The notes under the pieces: generated by a model
The model's input: the letters and a program-made list of their open reading frames with translations, nothing else
Told to the model about the DNA's origin: nothing
Database searches by the model: none
Made by a program: the position numbers and the translations under genes
Shown: one piece after another, positions 17,804 to 26,380 of the stretch
How positions within the stretch are numbered: the stretch's first letter is position 1
Layout: every line of letters begins with the position of its first letter
Assembly: GCF_039542035.1 (NCBI RefSeq)
Contig: NZ_BAABHJ010000006.1
Coordinates: 124,001-188,000, forward strand
DNA length: 64,000 nucleotides
DNA from: Actinoallomurus liliacearum
Lineage (GTDB): Bacteria > Actinomycetota > Actinomycetes > Streptosporangiales > Streptosporangiaceae
Reading direction: 5' to 3'

Positions 17804-18835
17804 TCACGGCCCGGCCGCCGGCATTGAATCGCCCACCGGCTGACAGCGGTGAACTCCATTGGGCCGGCCCTCGTCGGTGGGTGCCGCGGATCGCCGCTGC
17901 CGGTGTCCGCCGAGTGCTTCGCGCTGTGCCCCGGTGAGCCGGTGGCCTCCGGCGGTGATGGCGTAGGCGCCGGACTCGACGGCCCGTACGGTGACCGGGT
18001 CGCCGACCTCCGGATGCCGTTCGGCGCCGCGCAGGGCGCTGGTGACGCGGTCCGGATGCCATCCCAACGCGGTGGAGAGCTGCGCGACCGTGAGCGGCTC
18101 GCCGGCGTGCACGAGTGCGGCGAGCACGGTCAGTATGTCGCTGACGGCGGCTCGGCCGGGGCCGCCGTCCATGGTGGCGCTGAGACGCGCGAAGAACCGG
18201 GCCATCTCGTTCAGCCGGGCTCCCGCCGGCGTGGTGGCGCCGAAGATCTGGACTCCCCGTCGGGCGGTGTCGGCCCACAGGGCGTTCTTGCGGGCGCTCG
18301 CCGTCCATGCCCGGAGCCAGACATCGCCCCCGACGACGTACGTTTCGCGGTGTCGCCGAGGAGCGCGCTCGCGTCGGACGACGTCCAGACCTACGAGGTA
18401 GCCGATCGCCTTGGACACCGACGCCGGGCTGACCTGCAGCTGCCGGACCAGGTCGGCGGAGGTCAGGGCGCCGGAATCGGTCGTGACGAGGTGCGCGAGC
18501 ACCCGCGCGGCCATTCGGGGAAGCCCGATCTGCACCATCAGCGCCGCGAAATCCTCCGCGAAGGCGCGGACCGCCTCGGGGTCACGCCTGTAGGTGTTCG
18601 CGGCGGCCGGGGCCCGCGGTCGCGCGGCCGGTCCGCGCCGGCGGGCACGCCGCTCGGTGGCCTGCTGGGCGTGGTGCGCCCGGTAACCTCCGGGTCCGCT
18701 GTTGCGCGCCACCTCCCGGCTGACGGTAGAGGTCGGCCTGCCCAGCCGCCTGGCCATCTCGGCGTAGCCGAGCCCTTCCACCAGCCACGACGCGATGCGC
18801 CGACGCTCCTGTTCGCTCAGCCTGCTTCCCGGCAT
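17804..18835 (-). CDS. HTH_38 (IS30-type) fused to MarR/GbsR-like regulator
   Basis: The protein has 343 residues. Residues 4-60 resemble the N-terminal helix-turn-helix of IS30-family transposases (RLSEQERRRIASWLVEGLGY, then AEMARRLGRPTSTVSREVARN), but no DDE catalytic domain follows. Instead, after an Arg/Pro linker, about 95-180 is a MarR/GbsR-like winged helix (GLPRMAARVLAHLVTTDSGA, then ADLVRQLQVSPASVSKAIGY and a basic wing). A third winged-helix-like segment sits near 240-300 (LTVAQLSTALGWHPDRVTSALR). It is therefore a multi-headed DNA-binding regulator. It diverges from a serine hydrolase gene across a promoter with three ATTGCAAT-type sites. I start at ATG 18835; ATG 18865 would add ten residues. 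Confidence 0.75.
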   Translation of the reverse strand: MPGSRLSEQERRRIASWLVEGLGYAEMARRLGRPTSTVSREVARNSGPGGYRAHHAQQATERRARRRGPAARPRAPAAANTYRRDPEAVRAFAEDFAALMVQIGLPRMAARVLAHLVTTDSGALTSADLVRQLQVSPASVSKAIGYLVGLDVVRRERAPRRHRETYVVGGDVWLRAWTASARKNALWADTARRGVQIFGATTPAGARLNEMARFFARLSATMDGGPGRAAVSDILTVLAALVHAGEPLTVAQLSTALGWHPDRVTSALRGAERHPEVGDPVTVRAVESGAYAITAGGHRLTGAQREALGGHRQRRSAAPTDEGRPNGVHRCQPVGDSMPAAGP

Positions 18836-18863
18836 TCGCGCAGTATGCAGTCGCGACCACCGC

Positions 18864-18915
18864 ATTGCAACGGCGGACTCCTCAGGCGTTGCAATCGAGC
18901 ACAGGTCATTGCAAT
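18864..18915 (+). promoter_or_regulatory. ATTGCAAT operator cluster
   Basis: ATTGCAAC (18864-18871) and GTTGCAAT (18888-18895) are exact reverse complements 24 bases apart. ATTGCAAT (18908-18915) is itself a perfect palindrome 20 bases further on. All three lie in the divergent promoter between the HTH_38-MarR regulator and the serine hydrolase, and are the likely binding sites of that regulator. Confidence 0.6.
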
Positions 18916-19028
18916 TCTCTTCGTGAGAAATGACTGGTCAGAGGCGTTGTTGTCCGAGCAGGAAGATTGACGATCTAGGAAAGGAGACGTAACTTGCCTC
19001 ACCTCTCGAGCCACCGTAAGGAGTCGAC

Positions 19029-20138
19029 ATGACACAGCCCCGCCCCAGAACCGGCTCGACGGCCTCGTCGGCCGCTGACCGTGACGTCCTTCAGCGGCTG
19101 CTCGATCGGGCGGTCGGTGAAGGCGGCGTTCCCGGCATCGTCATCGAGGTCCGCGACGACCGCGGGGGGTGGTTCGGCGCGGCGGGAGTGGCCGACACCG
19201 ACACCGGGCGCGAACGCACCGCGCAAGAGCGGTTCCGTATCGGGAGCGCCACCAAGACGTTCGTGGCCACGGTGATCCTGCAGCTCGTGGCCGAGGGCGG
19301 GCTGAGCCTCGACGACACCGTGGAGGCATGGCTGCCGGGAATGGTCCACGGCCACGGTCACCAGGGCGGGAAGGTCGGTATCCGGCGGTTGCTGAACCAC
19401 ACCAGCGGGATCTTCAGCTACACAGAGGACCCCCCGATGGTGAACCGCTACGAGAAGCACACCCCGGAACTGCTCGTGGACATCGCCATGGCCCATCCAC
19501 CCGCCTTCGAACCGGGTGCGGACTGGGGTTACGGCAACACCAACTACATCCTCGCCGGCATGATCGTTGAACGGGTGACCGGCCAGGCGCTGGCCGACGA
19601 GATCGCCCGGCGGATCACCCGGCCGCTCGGCCTGGACGGGACGTACCTGCCGAGCGGCGCCGACCCGACGATCCAGGGACCACACCCGCGGCACTACACG
19701 AAGCTGACGAATCCCGCCCCCGACGCCGAGATCCACGACGCGACCGAACTGGACTCATCGATGTTCTGGGCGGCGGGCGGCATGATCTCCACGACCGGGG
19801 ACCTCCACCGGTTCTTCGGCGCACTCCTGGGCGGCCGGCTCCTCCCTTCCGCGCAGCAAGAAGAGATGTTCACCGTGGTCCCGACCAAGGACTGGATCCC
19901 CGACACGGCGTACGGGCTGGGCATCTCCTCGGTCACGCTGCCGTGCGGCGCCACGGTGTGGGGCATGGGCGGCGCGATCTTCGGCTCGTGGTCCTACACC
20001 TACGGCACCCGCGACGGCGGGCATCTGGTCGTCATCGAGGTCAACGGCGACTGGGCCGACGGCCCCTGGGAGGATCCGATCGGCATCTTCACGGACGTGC
20101 TCCAGGCGGAGTTCTGCCCGCCGAAGACGACACCATGA
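19029..20138 (+). CDS. Serine hydrolase of the beta-lactamase/DD-peptidase family
   Basis: This 369-residue protein has a class C-like serine hydrolase fold: SATK as the SxxK catalytic motif (about residues 75-78) and YGNTNYILAGMIVERVTG as the YxN motif. At the usual third motif it has GMGGAIFGSW instead of KTG or HxG. No signal peptide is seen, so it is probably cytoplasmic and may be an esterase or amidase rather than a cell-wall enzyme. ATG 19029 follows AAGGAG. It diverges from the HTH_38-MarR regulator and is its likely target. Confidence 0.85.
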   Translation: MTQPRPRTGSTASSAADRDVLQRLLDRAVGEGGVPGIVIEVRDDRGGWFGAAGVADTDTGRERTAQERFRIGSATKTFVATVILQLVAEGGLSLDDTVEAWLPGMVHGHGHQGGKVGIRRLLNHTSGIFSYTEDPPMVNRYEKHTPELLVDIAMAHPPAFEPGADWGYGNTNYILAGMIVERVTGQALADEIARRITRPLGLDGTYLPSGADPTIQGPHPRHYTKLTNPAPDAEIHDATELDSSMFWAAGGMISTTGDLHRFFGALLGGRLLPSAQQEEMFTVVPTKDWIPDTAYGLGISSVTLPCGATVWGMGGAIFGSWSYTYGTRDGGHLVVIEVNGDWADGPWEDPIGIFTDVLQAEFCPPKTTP

Positions 20139-20417
20139 GGGCAGTACGGGCCAGCGGCGCCGTCGACGATGTCGCGGCGCGCTTGCCGCGAGGGGGTGTC
20201 GTTGTACCGGATGCTCGGGAAAGGTCCCGCCCATGGTGCAGATGCGCGGGCTTTGCTCCCGTCCTGGACCACGGTCGCCGAGCACTCGGTACGCCTTGGG
20301 CGGCGGACCGGGAGCCCCTCAGTCGCCGGCTCGGCCGACCGGTGTGACGAATCCGCCGCTGTCGGGCAGGGGTCGGCCTGGTCTCCGTGCTGTCATGGAG
20401 ATCCACCGGACAGGTCC
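20139..20417. other. Intergenic region without a supported gene
   Basis: These 279 bases lie between the ends of two convergent genes. Frames exist on both strands, but their translations are Arg/Pro/Ser-rich without family resemblance. No repeat or hairpin stands out. Confidence 0.4.
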
Positions 20418-21158
20418 CTAGCCCTGGACGGTCGGGCGGATGGTGACCTCGCCGATCTCCACGTCGTGGGGCTGTTCGACGGCGAAGGCGATGGCGCGGG
20501 CGACGGCCTCCGGCGGGATGGCGATCCGGTCCATGGTGCGGCGGGCCTGCTCACGGGCCCGGGGGTCGTCGATCGAGTCGGTGAGTTCGGTGTTCACGAA
20601 GCCCGGCGACACCGCCGTCGTCCGGACCACGCCGTCGGTCGACTCCTGCCGCAGTGCTTCCAGGAGAGTGCGGACGGCGTTCTTGGTCGCGGCGTAGACC
20701 GCCTGGGTGGGGACGATCTTCAGGCCGGACGTCGACACCGTGGTCACCAGGTGGCCGCGGCCCTGCCGGCGGAAGACCGGAAGCGCGGCGGCGACGCCGT
20801 GCAGCACTCCGCGGAGGTTGACGTCGATCATCGCCGACCAGCCGTCGACGTCGAGGTCGGCCACGGGTCCGAGCCTGCTGATGCCGGCGTTGCCCACCAG
20901 CACGTCGAGGCGGCCGAACTCCGCCACGGCCCGGCCGACGAGTCCCTCCAGGTCCTCGCGCCGGGTGACGTCCGTGGCGCAGGCGATGGCGCGCCCGCCG
21001 TGGTCGCGGATGTCCCGGGCGAGCTCGTCGAGGCGCTCCGTCCGGCGTGCGCCGAGGACGACGGCCGCCCCTCGCTCGGCGAGCAGGCGCGCCGTCGCCT
21101 CGCCGATGCCGCTGCTCGCTCCGGTGATGGCGACGACCTTGCCGCTGATGGCTGTCAT
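20418..21158 (-). CDS. Short-chain dehydrogenase/reductase
   Basis: This 246-residue classical SDR has the Rossmann motif GASSGIGE near the N-terminus, NAGI about residue 87, Ser in TTVSTSG, and the YAATK catalytic Tyr/Lys pair. The GARRTERL segment after strand 2 favours NADP. ATG 21158 follows GGAGGGA on the minus strand and fits SDR length; the frame is open 47 codons further but without family resemblance. It diverges from a TetR gene across two GGACACGTGTCC operators, so its expression is probably induced when that repressor binds its ligand. Substrate unknown. Confidence 0.9.
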   Translation of the reverse strand: MTAISGKVVAITGASSGIGEATARLLAERGAAVVLGARRTERLDELARDIRDHGGRAIACATDVTRREDLEGLVGRAVAEFGRLDVLVGNAGISRLGPVADLDVDGWSAMIDVNLRGVLHGVAAALPVFRRQGRGHLVTTVSTSGLKIVPTQAVYAATKNAVRTLLEALRQESTDGVVRTTAVSPGFVNTELTDSIDDPRAREQARRTMDRIAIPPEAVARAIAFAVEQPHDVEIGEVTIRPTVQG

Positions 21159-21180
21159 GGGAATCCCTCCGGCATAAAGT

Positions 21181-21192
21181 GGACACGTGTCC
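21181..21192 (+). promoter_or_regulatory. TetR operator 1
   Basis: GGACACGTGTCC is a perfect 12-bp palindrome in the SDR/TetR divergent promoter. Confidence 0.75.
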
Positions 21193-21212
21193 GCAGTGAC
21201 TTGCACGCTACC

Positions 21213-21224
21213 GGACACGTGTCC
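21213..21224 (+). promoter_or_regulatory. TetR operator 2
   Basis: This is a second perfect GGACACGTGTCC, 32 bases from the first (three helical turns) and 30 bases before the tetR start. Two identical palindromes imply cooperative control of both genes. Confidence 0.75.
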
Positions 21225-21253
21225 GCTTAGCCAACGCATCGAGCAGGGGAGCG

Positions 21254-21829
21254 ATGGACTCAACCCGCCGCCGGGCCGACGCCGCCGACAACCGCGCACG
21301 GATCATCCGGGTCGCGCGAGAGGTCATCGCGAACGCGGAGGAGATCAGGCTCAACGCGATCGCCAAGCAGGCGGGGGTCGGCCAGGGCACCCTCTACCGC
21401 CACTTCCCGACCCGGGAGGACCTGCTCGCCGAGGTCTATCGGGAGGACGTCGGCGAGCTCGTCGCGGCGGCCCCGGCGCTGCTCGCCGAGCATGAGCCGC
21501 TGACCGCACTGGCTCGCTGGTTCGACCGCGTGGTCGACTACGCGCGGGTCAAGCGCGGAGTGTTCGCCGCCGTCGAGGCGGCGGTCTGGCGGGACCTCTC
21601 GGCGCACAGTCTCGGCCCGATCGGCGACGCGCTGACCGTGCTCCTCGACGCCGGCAGGGCGGACGGGAGCATCCGCCCCGACGTGGACGCCCGTGACGTC
21701 ATCCTTCTCATCGGTTACCTGACCCGCCTCGAGCAGGACGAGTGGGACGCCAGGGCCCGGCACCTGCTCCAGGTCGTTCTCGACGGGTTGCGCCGCCCCG
21801 AGCGGTCAGTCCGAGCGACGCCGAGGTGA
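21254..21829 (+). CDS. TetR-family repressor
   Basis: This 191-residue protein has the TetR DNA-binding domain in residues 10-55 (ARIIRVAREVIANAEEIRLN, then AIAKQAGVGQGTLYRHFPTREDLL). The C-terminal ligand domain is helical and of standard length. It should repress the divergent SDR gene and itself through the twin GGACACGTGTCC sites. Its last 24 bases overlap the end of the convergent MarR gene. Confidence 0.92.
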   Translation: MDSTRRRADAADNRARIIRVAREVIANAEEIRLNAIAKQAGVGQGTLYRHFPTREDLLAEVYREDVGELVAAAPALLAEHEPLTALARWFDRVVDYARVKRGVFAAVEAAVWRDLSAHSLGPIGDALTVLLDAGRADGSIRPDVDARDVILLIGYLTRLEQDEWDARARHLLQVVLDGLRRPERSVRATPR

Positions 21830-22288
21830 CGCCGGATCGACGATCTCTTCCTCCGGCAGGCTGGACAGCGTCCGCAGGGCCCGGAGGAAGGCGGCGCGGT
21901 CGGCGGCCGGAAGGCGGGCGAGCAGGAGGTTCTCCCGCTCTCTGATGCCGGCCTGTACGGAGTCGCGTACCCGCCGTCCCTCCGGGGTGAGGGAGAGGAG
22001 CCGGACCCGCCGGTCGCCGGGGTCGGGTCGCCGCTCGATCAGCCCGCGCTCCTGGAGGCCGTCGAGCACGCCGATGATGCGGGTCTTGTCGGCGCCGATG
22101 GCCTGGGCCAGCGCGTTCTGGGTCCGGACGGGCTCCTCGCCCAGGGCCAGCAGCACGGAGTACGCCCACATGGACATGTCGTGGGCGCTCAGCACCGGCG
22201 CCTCGGCCGCCATCAGGGCGCGCCCCAACGGCACGATCATCGCCGCCAGGTCACGCCGCCCGTCTTCGGCCGCCCTGCTCTCCGTCAT
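21806..22288 (-). CDS. MarR-family regulator
   Basis: The protein has 160 residues. MarR features include SAHDMSMWAYSVLLALGEEP, the recognition region TQNALAQAIGADKTRIIGVLDGLQ, and the wing RRPDPGDRRVRLLSLTPEG. It diverges from a DinB-like gene across the palindrome at 22333-22347. ATG 22288 (MTESRAAEDGRRDL) is preferred over the longer frame, whose extra 25 residues would cover the operator. Confidence 0.9.
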   Translation of the reverse strand: MTESRAAEDGRRDLAAMIVPLGRALMAAEAPVLSAHDMSMWAYSVLLALGEEPVRTQNALAQAIGADKTRIIGVLDGLQERGLIERRPDPGDRRVRLLSLTPEGRRVRDSVQAGIRERENLLLARLPAADRAAFLRALRTLSSLPEEEIVDPASPRRRSD

Positions 22289-22332
22289 GGCACGAAAATA
22301 CGGTGTCTCCAAAGATGTGCTTGGACAGATGA

Positions 22333-22347
22333 TAAGCAACTTGCTTA
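22333..22347 (+). promoter_or_regulatory. MarR operator
   Basis: TAAGCAA-C-TTGCTTA is a perfect 7-bp inverted repeat with a one-base centre. It is placed between the marR start (22288) and the TIGR03086 start (22358), and is a good MarR-type operator for both. Confidence 0.65.
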
Positions 22348-22357
22348 CTATCAGCTC

Positions 22358-22963
22358 ATGCATACGATTGATCTACGTCCGGCGGACGAGCGGGTGGTGC
22401 GGACGAGCGTCGAGGTGGTGGCGAAGGCGGGCCGTGACGATCTCGGCCGCCCCACACCGTGTTCGGCCTGGACGCTCGGCGACCTGCTCGCCCACATGAC
22501 GGCCCAGCATCACGGCTTCGCCGCCGCCGCGCGGGGCGGCGGCACCGACCTCGCGGTCTGGCGGCCCCGGCCGCTCGACGCGGATCCGGTGGCCGCGTAC
22601 GCCGCCGCCGCCGAGGAGGTCCTCGCCGCGTTCGCCGGACCTGACGTCCTGGATCGGGCGTTCGCCCTGCCCGAGGTCGGGCCCGGAGCGACGTTCCCCG
22701 GCGCTCAGGCGATCGGGTTCCACTTCATCGACTACGTGGTGCACGCCTGGGACGTCGCGCGCTCCCTCGGGCTGTCGTACGAACTGGACGACGACCTGGC
22801 CGAGGACGCGCTGCGGGTCGCGTTGGCCGTCCCCGGCGGGGACCACCGGCTCGGGCCGGGCGCCTCCTTCCGCCCGGAGTTGCCCGCGCCCGAGGGCGCG
22901 TCCCCGCTCGACCGGATCCTGACGGCGCTCGGTCGCTCCCCGAACTGGCCCGCCGGAGCCTGA
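22358..22963 (+). CDS. TIGR03086 DinB-like metal-binding protein
   Basis: This 201-residue protein belongs to the DinB/YfiT-like four-helix fold common in mycothiol-producing actinobacteria. DDLGRPTPCSAWTLGDLLAH and MTAQHHGFAAAARGG match the N-terminal TIGR03086 region. FHFIDYVVHAWDVARSLG carries the later His residues that bind the metal. Relatives include mycothiol-dependent isomerases and transferases; the substrate is not known. It diverges from marR and is probably the target of that regulator. Confidence 0.85.
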   Translation: MHTIDLRPADERVVRTSVEVVAKAGRDDLGRPTPCSAWTLGDLLAHMTAQHHGFAAAARGGGTDLAVWRPRPLDADPVAAYAAAAEEVLAAFAGPDVLDRAFALPEVGPGATFPGAQAIGFHFIDYVVHAWDVARSLGLSYELDDDLAEDALRVALAVPGGDHRLGPGASFRPELPAPEGASPLDRILTALGRSPNWPAGA

Positions 22964-22982
22964 GCCGTGCGAGGATCCCGGC

Positions 22983-23981
22983 TCAATGCCCGACGGTGAC
23001 GACGATCTTGCCGAACTGGGCGTTGGACTCCAGGTACCGGTGGGCCTCGACGATCTCCTCCAGGTCGAACGTGCGGTCCACGACGGGCCGGAAGGCGCCC
23101 GAACGCAGCCCTGAGGCCACGAACGCCTCCGCACGGCGGAGCCGTTCGGGCCGGCGGGTCGTCTCGTGCAGGGTGTAGGTGCGCATGCTGAGCGCGGGCA
23201 TGCCCAGCTCGATCCCCGGATAGGGCGTCGGCTCGCCGCTCAGCGCGCCGTACACCAGGAGCGTGCCCTCGTCGGCGACCACCTTGGCCAGGTCCATGAC
23301 GCCGGGACCGGCGACGGCGTCGAACACGAACTCGGCGCCCCGGTCGCCGGTCGCCGCCAGCACCCGCTCGACGACGTCCTCGGACTCGGTGACGATCACG
23401 TCCGCCGCGCCCGCCTTCAGCAGTGCCTCCTTCTTGGCGGCGGTGCGGGTGAGGGCGATCGGCGTGGCGCCGACACGGTCGGCCACCTGGATGGCGGCCA
23501 GCCCGACGCTGCTGGACGCCGCGTTCAGCACGACCGTGTCCCCGGGGCGCATCCCGCCGACCTCGACCAGCGCCCCGTAGGCCGTCACGTACGGCATCCA
23601 CACCGCCGCGCCCTCGACCGCGCCGAGCCCCTCCGGACGGCGCATCACCGCCGACGCGGGCACGATCGCCCGCTCGGCGTAGACGCCGTAGTCGTTCTGG
23701 GAGAACGCGGGCACGGTGCCGACCGGCTGCCCGGGCCGGAACCCGGTGACGCCCGCGCCGACCGCCTCGATCACGCCGGCGGCCTCGGTGCCCAGCCGGG
23801 CGGGGAACCGCTTCACCTCCTCGATGTAGTGGCCGGTCCGGAACAGCACCTCGGCCCTGTTCAGGCCGATCGCGTCCACCCGGATCCGCACCTCGCCCGG
23901 ACCCGGATCGCCGACCTCCAGATCCTCCAGCCGCAGCACCTCGGGGCCGCCGAGCTCGTGGAACCGCACCGTCCTGGTCAT
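22983..23981 (-). CDS. Zinc-free quinone-oxidoreductase-like dehydrogenase (MDR family)
   Basis: The protein has 332 residues. The N-terminal GroES-like part reads RFHELGGPEVLRLEDLEVGD and FRTGHYIEEVKRFPARLGTEAAG. The nucleotide-binding part has VLNAASSSVGLAAIQVADRVG, in which the usual GGVG is replaced by SSSVG. No structural or catalytic zinc Cys cluster is visible, so it is a QOR-type NADPH reductase. ATG 23981 matches family length. It diverges from an ArsR gene across the palindrome at 24041-24053, and was probably recruited for reduction of electrophiles or quinones. Confidence 0.88.
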   Translation of the reverse strand: MTRTVRFHELGGPEVLRLEDLEVGDPGPGEVRIRVDAIGLNRAEVLFRTGHYIEEVKRFPARLGTEAAGVIEAVGAGVTGFRPGQPVGTVPAFSQNDYGVYAERAIVPASAVMRRPEGLGAVEGAAVWMPYVTAYGALVEVGGMRPGDTVVLNAASSSVGLAAIQVADRVGATPIALTRTAAKKEALLKAGAADVIVTESEDVVERVLAATGDRGAEFVFDAVAGPGVMDLAKVVADEGTLLVYGALSGEPTPYPGIELGMPALSMRTYTLHETTRRPERLRRAEAFVASGLRSGAFRPVVDRTFDLEEIVEAHRYLESNAQFGKIVVTVGH

Positions 23982-24040
23982 CGCGTCGTCCTTCCGCGGA
24001 GTCGTGGGGTGAACCACTTAAGCCCGTAAGTACGACGGCT

Positions 24041-24053
24041 GTCAAACTTTGAC
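24041..24053 (+). promoter_or_regulatory. ArsR operator
   Basis: GTCAAA-C-TTTGAC is a perfect 6-bp inverted repeat with a one-base centre, in the divergent promoter 38 bases before the ArsR gene start. Confidence 0.6.
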
Positions 24054-24090
24054 GTTCATCGTATTTCGACGCCGGTCGTAGGATGTGGTC

Positions 24091-24429
24091 ATGGACGACC
24101 GCATCCCGCCGCACCCCGACGTGCGGACGGTCCCGCTGCAGCGGGTCCTCGAGGCCCTCGTCGACCCGGTGCGGCGGAGCATCGTCACGCAGCTCTGCGA
24201 CGCCACCGCCGACCTCAAGTGCGGCGGGTTCGACATTCCCGTGAGCAATTCCACGGCCACCCACCATTTCCGGATCCTGCGCGAGGCCGGGCTCATCCGG
24301 CAGTACTACGTCGGCACCTCGCGGATGAACGCTCTTCGGCGCGACGAGGTCGACGAGGTCTTTCCCGGACTGCTCGACGCCATTGTGTCCGCCGACCGCG
24401 AGTCCTCCGGGACGCTCTCGCGTCGATGA
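24091..24429 (+). CDS. ArsR-type winged-helix regulator
   Basis: This 112-residue protein has VLEALVDPVRRSIVTQLCDA and STATHHFRILREAGLIRQYY, the ArsR helix-turn-helix. No ELCVCDL-type metal motif is present, though Cys residues occur at about 36 and 45 (CDATADLKCGG). It probably senses a small organic signal and controls the divergent quinone oxidoreductase. An EF-G fragment follows. Confidence 0.88.
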   Translation: MDDRIPPHPDVRTVPLQRVLEALVDPVRRSIVTQLCDATADLKCGGFDIPVSNSTATHHFRILREAGLIRQYYVGTSRMNALRRDEVDEVFPGLLDAIVSADRESSGTLSRR

Positions 24430-24448
24430 GCGCGCGATTCAAGCGTGA

Positions 24449-24913
<465 letters not shown>

Positions 24914-24983
24914 CTTGCCGGAGGCCGCGCCAAGCGATCAGTACGTTGTTATCCTTCCGGTTCCTCATACGAAAGGGCATCTT

Positions 24984-25349
24984 GTGGCTATCCGCGACAA
25001 ATTGCGGGCCAATGCGGCTCCCCTCCTCCAGCCGGGGGAGAACATCCAGGCCGTCTTCTGCGGACAGACGACCAGCCAGTACTTCGCCCTGATCTCGGTG
25101 TGGATCATCATCCTCACGAACGCCTACCGCGTCGTGGTGGTCACGGACCGGCGGATCCTGATCTGCAAGTCCGGGCGGTTCCGGATGACCCCGGTGAAGG
25201 AGATCAGCCGGGAGTTGCCGCGCAACCTGCGGATCGGGCCGGCGAGCGGCCTGTGGTGGCGTTGCGAGTCTCTCGGCGAGAAGCTGTACGTCCACAAGCG
25301 GTTCCACAAGGACGTGGCCGCGGCGGACGGTCAGGCCCTCGCCGCCTGA
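24984..25349 (+). CDS. PH-like domain protein of a conserved actinobacterial family
   Basis: This 121-residue protein begins VAIRDKLRANAAPLLQPGE, has a hydrophobic central segment (QYFALISVWIIILTNAYRVV) and then a PH-like part, VVTDRRILICKSGRFRMTPV, with ISRELPRNLRIGPASGLWWR and LYVHKRFHKDVAAAD. Family members share the LLxPGExIQAVF, NRYRIVxVTDRRILV and RLGPASGLW elements. No function is known; it is probably membrane-associated. GTG 24984 follows GAAAGGGC and matches the family's start. Confidence 0.75.
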   Translation: MAIRDKLRANAAPLLQPGENIQAVFCGQTTSQYFALISVWIIILTNAYRVVVVTDRRILICKSGRFRMTPVKEISRELPRNLRIGPASGLWWRCESLGEKLYVHKRFHKDVAAADGQALAA

Positions 25350-25457
25350 GACACCCGCGTCCCCGGTGGGCCGGTCTCGGAGCGGCCCGTGCGGCCGTCG
25401 CCCCCGTCGCCGCGCCGATCCGCCGGGGAACCGCCCCGCGGACCGGCGCGGGACCGC

Positions 25458-26321
25458 TCACCCGCCGACGCCGCCGGGGGACGGAGGCAGGTGCCAGTGC
25501 AGGAAGTCCGCGAGGGTGCGGCTGAGCCGTACGCGGTGGTCCGACAGGTCGTGGTCGGCGGGGAACAGATGGTCTTCGAGGCGGTCGACGGGGTGGGCCC
25601 GGTAGGCGCTCACGACCGGATCGTGGTGGAACGGGGCGGGGGTCACGTCGTCGCGGCCGGTGCCGATGAGCAGCACCGGGCGGTCCGCGAGCCGCGGGGC
25701 GAGCCCGGCGAGACTCCATGAGTCGCCCGCCTCCTCCATCTCGGCGAGGAGGGCCTCGGCGCTGGTGCCGCGCAGCGGGGCGAGGCCGCCGCGCCACAGG
25801 TCGAGGTACCACGCGCGCCGCGCCGGATCGGCCCGGGAGTCCGCGGCCGCCCACCCGAAGTCGAACCCGGACACCGAGGCCACCGCGGCGATCGACGGGT
25901 CCGCCGCGGCGGTCATCAGCGCGGTGAAGCCGCCGGCGCTGTGCCCGGCCACCGCGAGTCGTTCCGGGTCCAGCCGATGAGCGGCCGCGAACTCCGGCTC
26001 CCGTACGGCGGTCGTGACCCGCGTGGCGTCCTCGAGCAGGTGGGCCCAGGAATAGGAACCGCCGATCCCCCACGAGCCGCGGTAGTGGAAGACCAGGGAC
26101 GCGTAGCCGGCCCGGCGGAGCGCCTGCGCGACGTCGAAGTTGCGCTCGTTGCCGGGGAAACCGTGCAGCAGCACGACGATCGGGTGCGGCCCCGGGCCCG
26201 CCGGGACGTGCAGCACGCCGAGCAGCGTCTCGCCCGCGCTCTCGAAGGTCACCGCCGGAGTGGTCGCGGCCGGCGTCAGGTCCGGGGCCGGGTCGGTCAT
26301 CAGGAAATCGGGCACGCTCAC
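25458..26321 (-). CDS. Alpha/beta hydrolase (serine esterase/peptidase-like)
   Basis: The protein has 287 residues. HGFPGNERNF is the oxyanion-hole region, GHSAGGFTALM holds the nucleophile Ser, IGTGRDDVTP the probable Asp and FPADHDLSDHR the His. No signal peptide is present. The fold resembles S9/dienelactone-hydrolase-type enzymes with a short lid. The substrate is not predictable. It diverges from a membrane-protein gene across a region with the palindrome ACCGATCGGT. Confidence 0.82.
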   Translation of the reverse strand: MSVPDFLMTDPAPDLTPAATTPAVTFESAGETLLGVLHVPAGPGPHPIVVLLHGFPGNERNFDVAQALRRAGYASLVFHYRGSWGIGGSYSWAHLLEDATRVTTAVREPEFAAAHRLDPERLAVAGHSAGGFTALMTAAADPSIAAVASVSGFDFGWAAADSRADPARRAWYLDLWRGGLAPLRGTSAEALLAEMEEAGDSWSLAGLAPRLADRPVLLIGTGRDDVTPAPFHHDPVVSAYRAHPVDRLEDHLFPADHDLSDHRVRLSRTLADFLHWHLPPSPGGVGG

Positions 26322-26370
26322 GCTACCTCCGCAGGTCGAAAGGGCTGGCGCGAGACTAGCAGTAGATCGA

Positions 26371-26380
26371 ACCGATCGGT
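26371..26380 (+). promoter_or_regulatory. Palindrome ACCGATCGGT
   Basis: This is a perfect 10-bp palindrome, 50 bases upstream of the hydrolase start and about 145 bases before the membrane-protein gene. AACCGNNCGGTT-type sites are common TetR operators in actinomycetes. No TetR gene is adjacent. Confidence 0.35.

Noticed and set aside
17804..18835. IS30 transposase gene
   Set aside because: Only the N-terminal HTH_38 resembles IS30; there is no DDE domain, no inverted repeats and no target duplication, so it is a regulator.
20139..20417. Possible small genes in the gap after the serine hydrolase
   Set aside because: Frames on both strands give Arg/Pro-rich products without ribosome sites or recognisable motifs.
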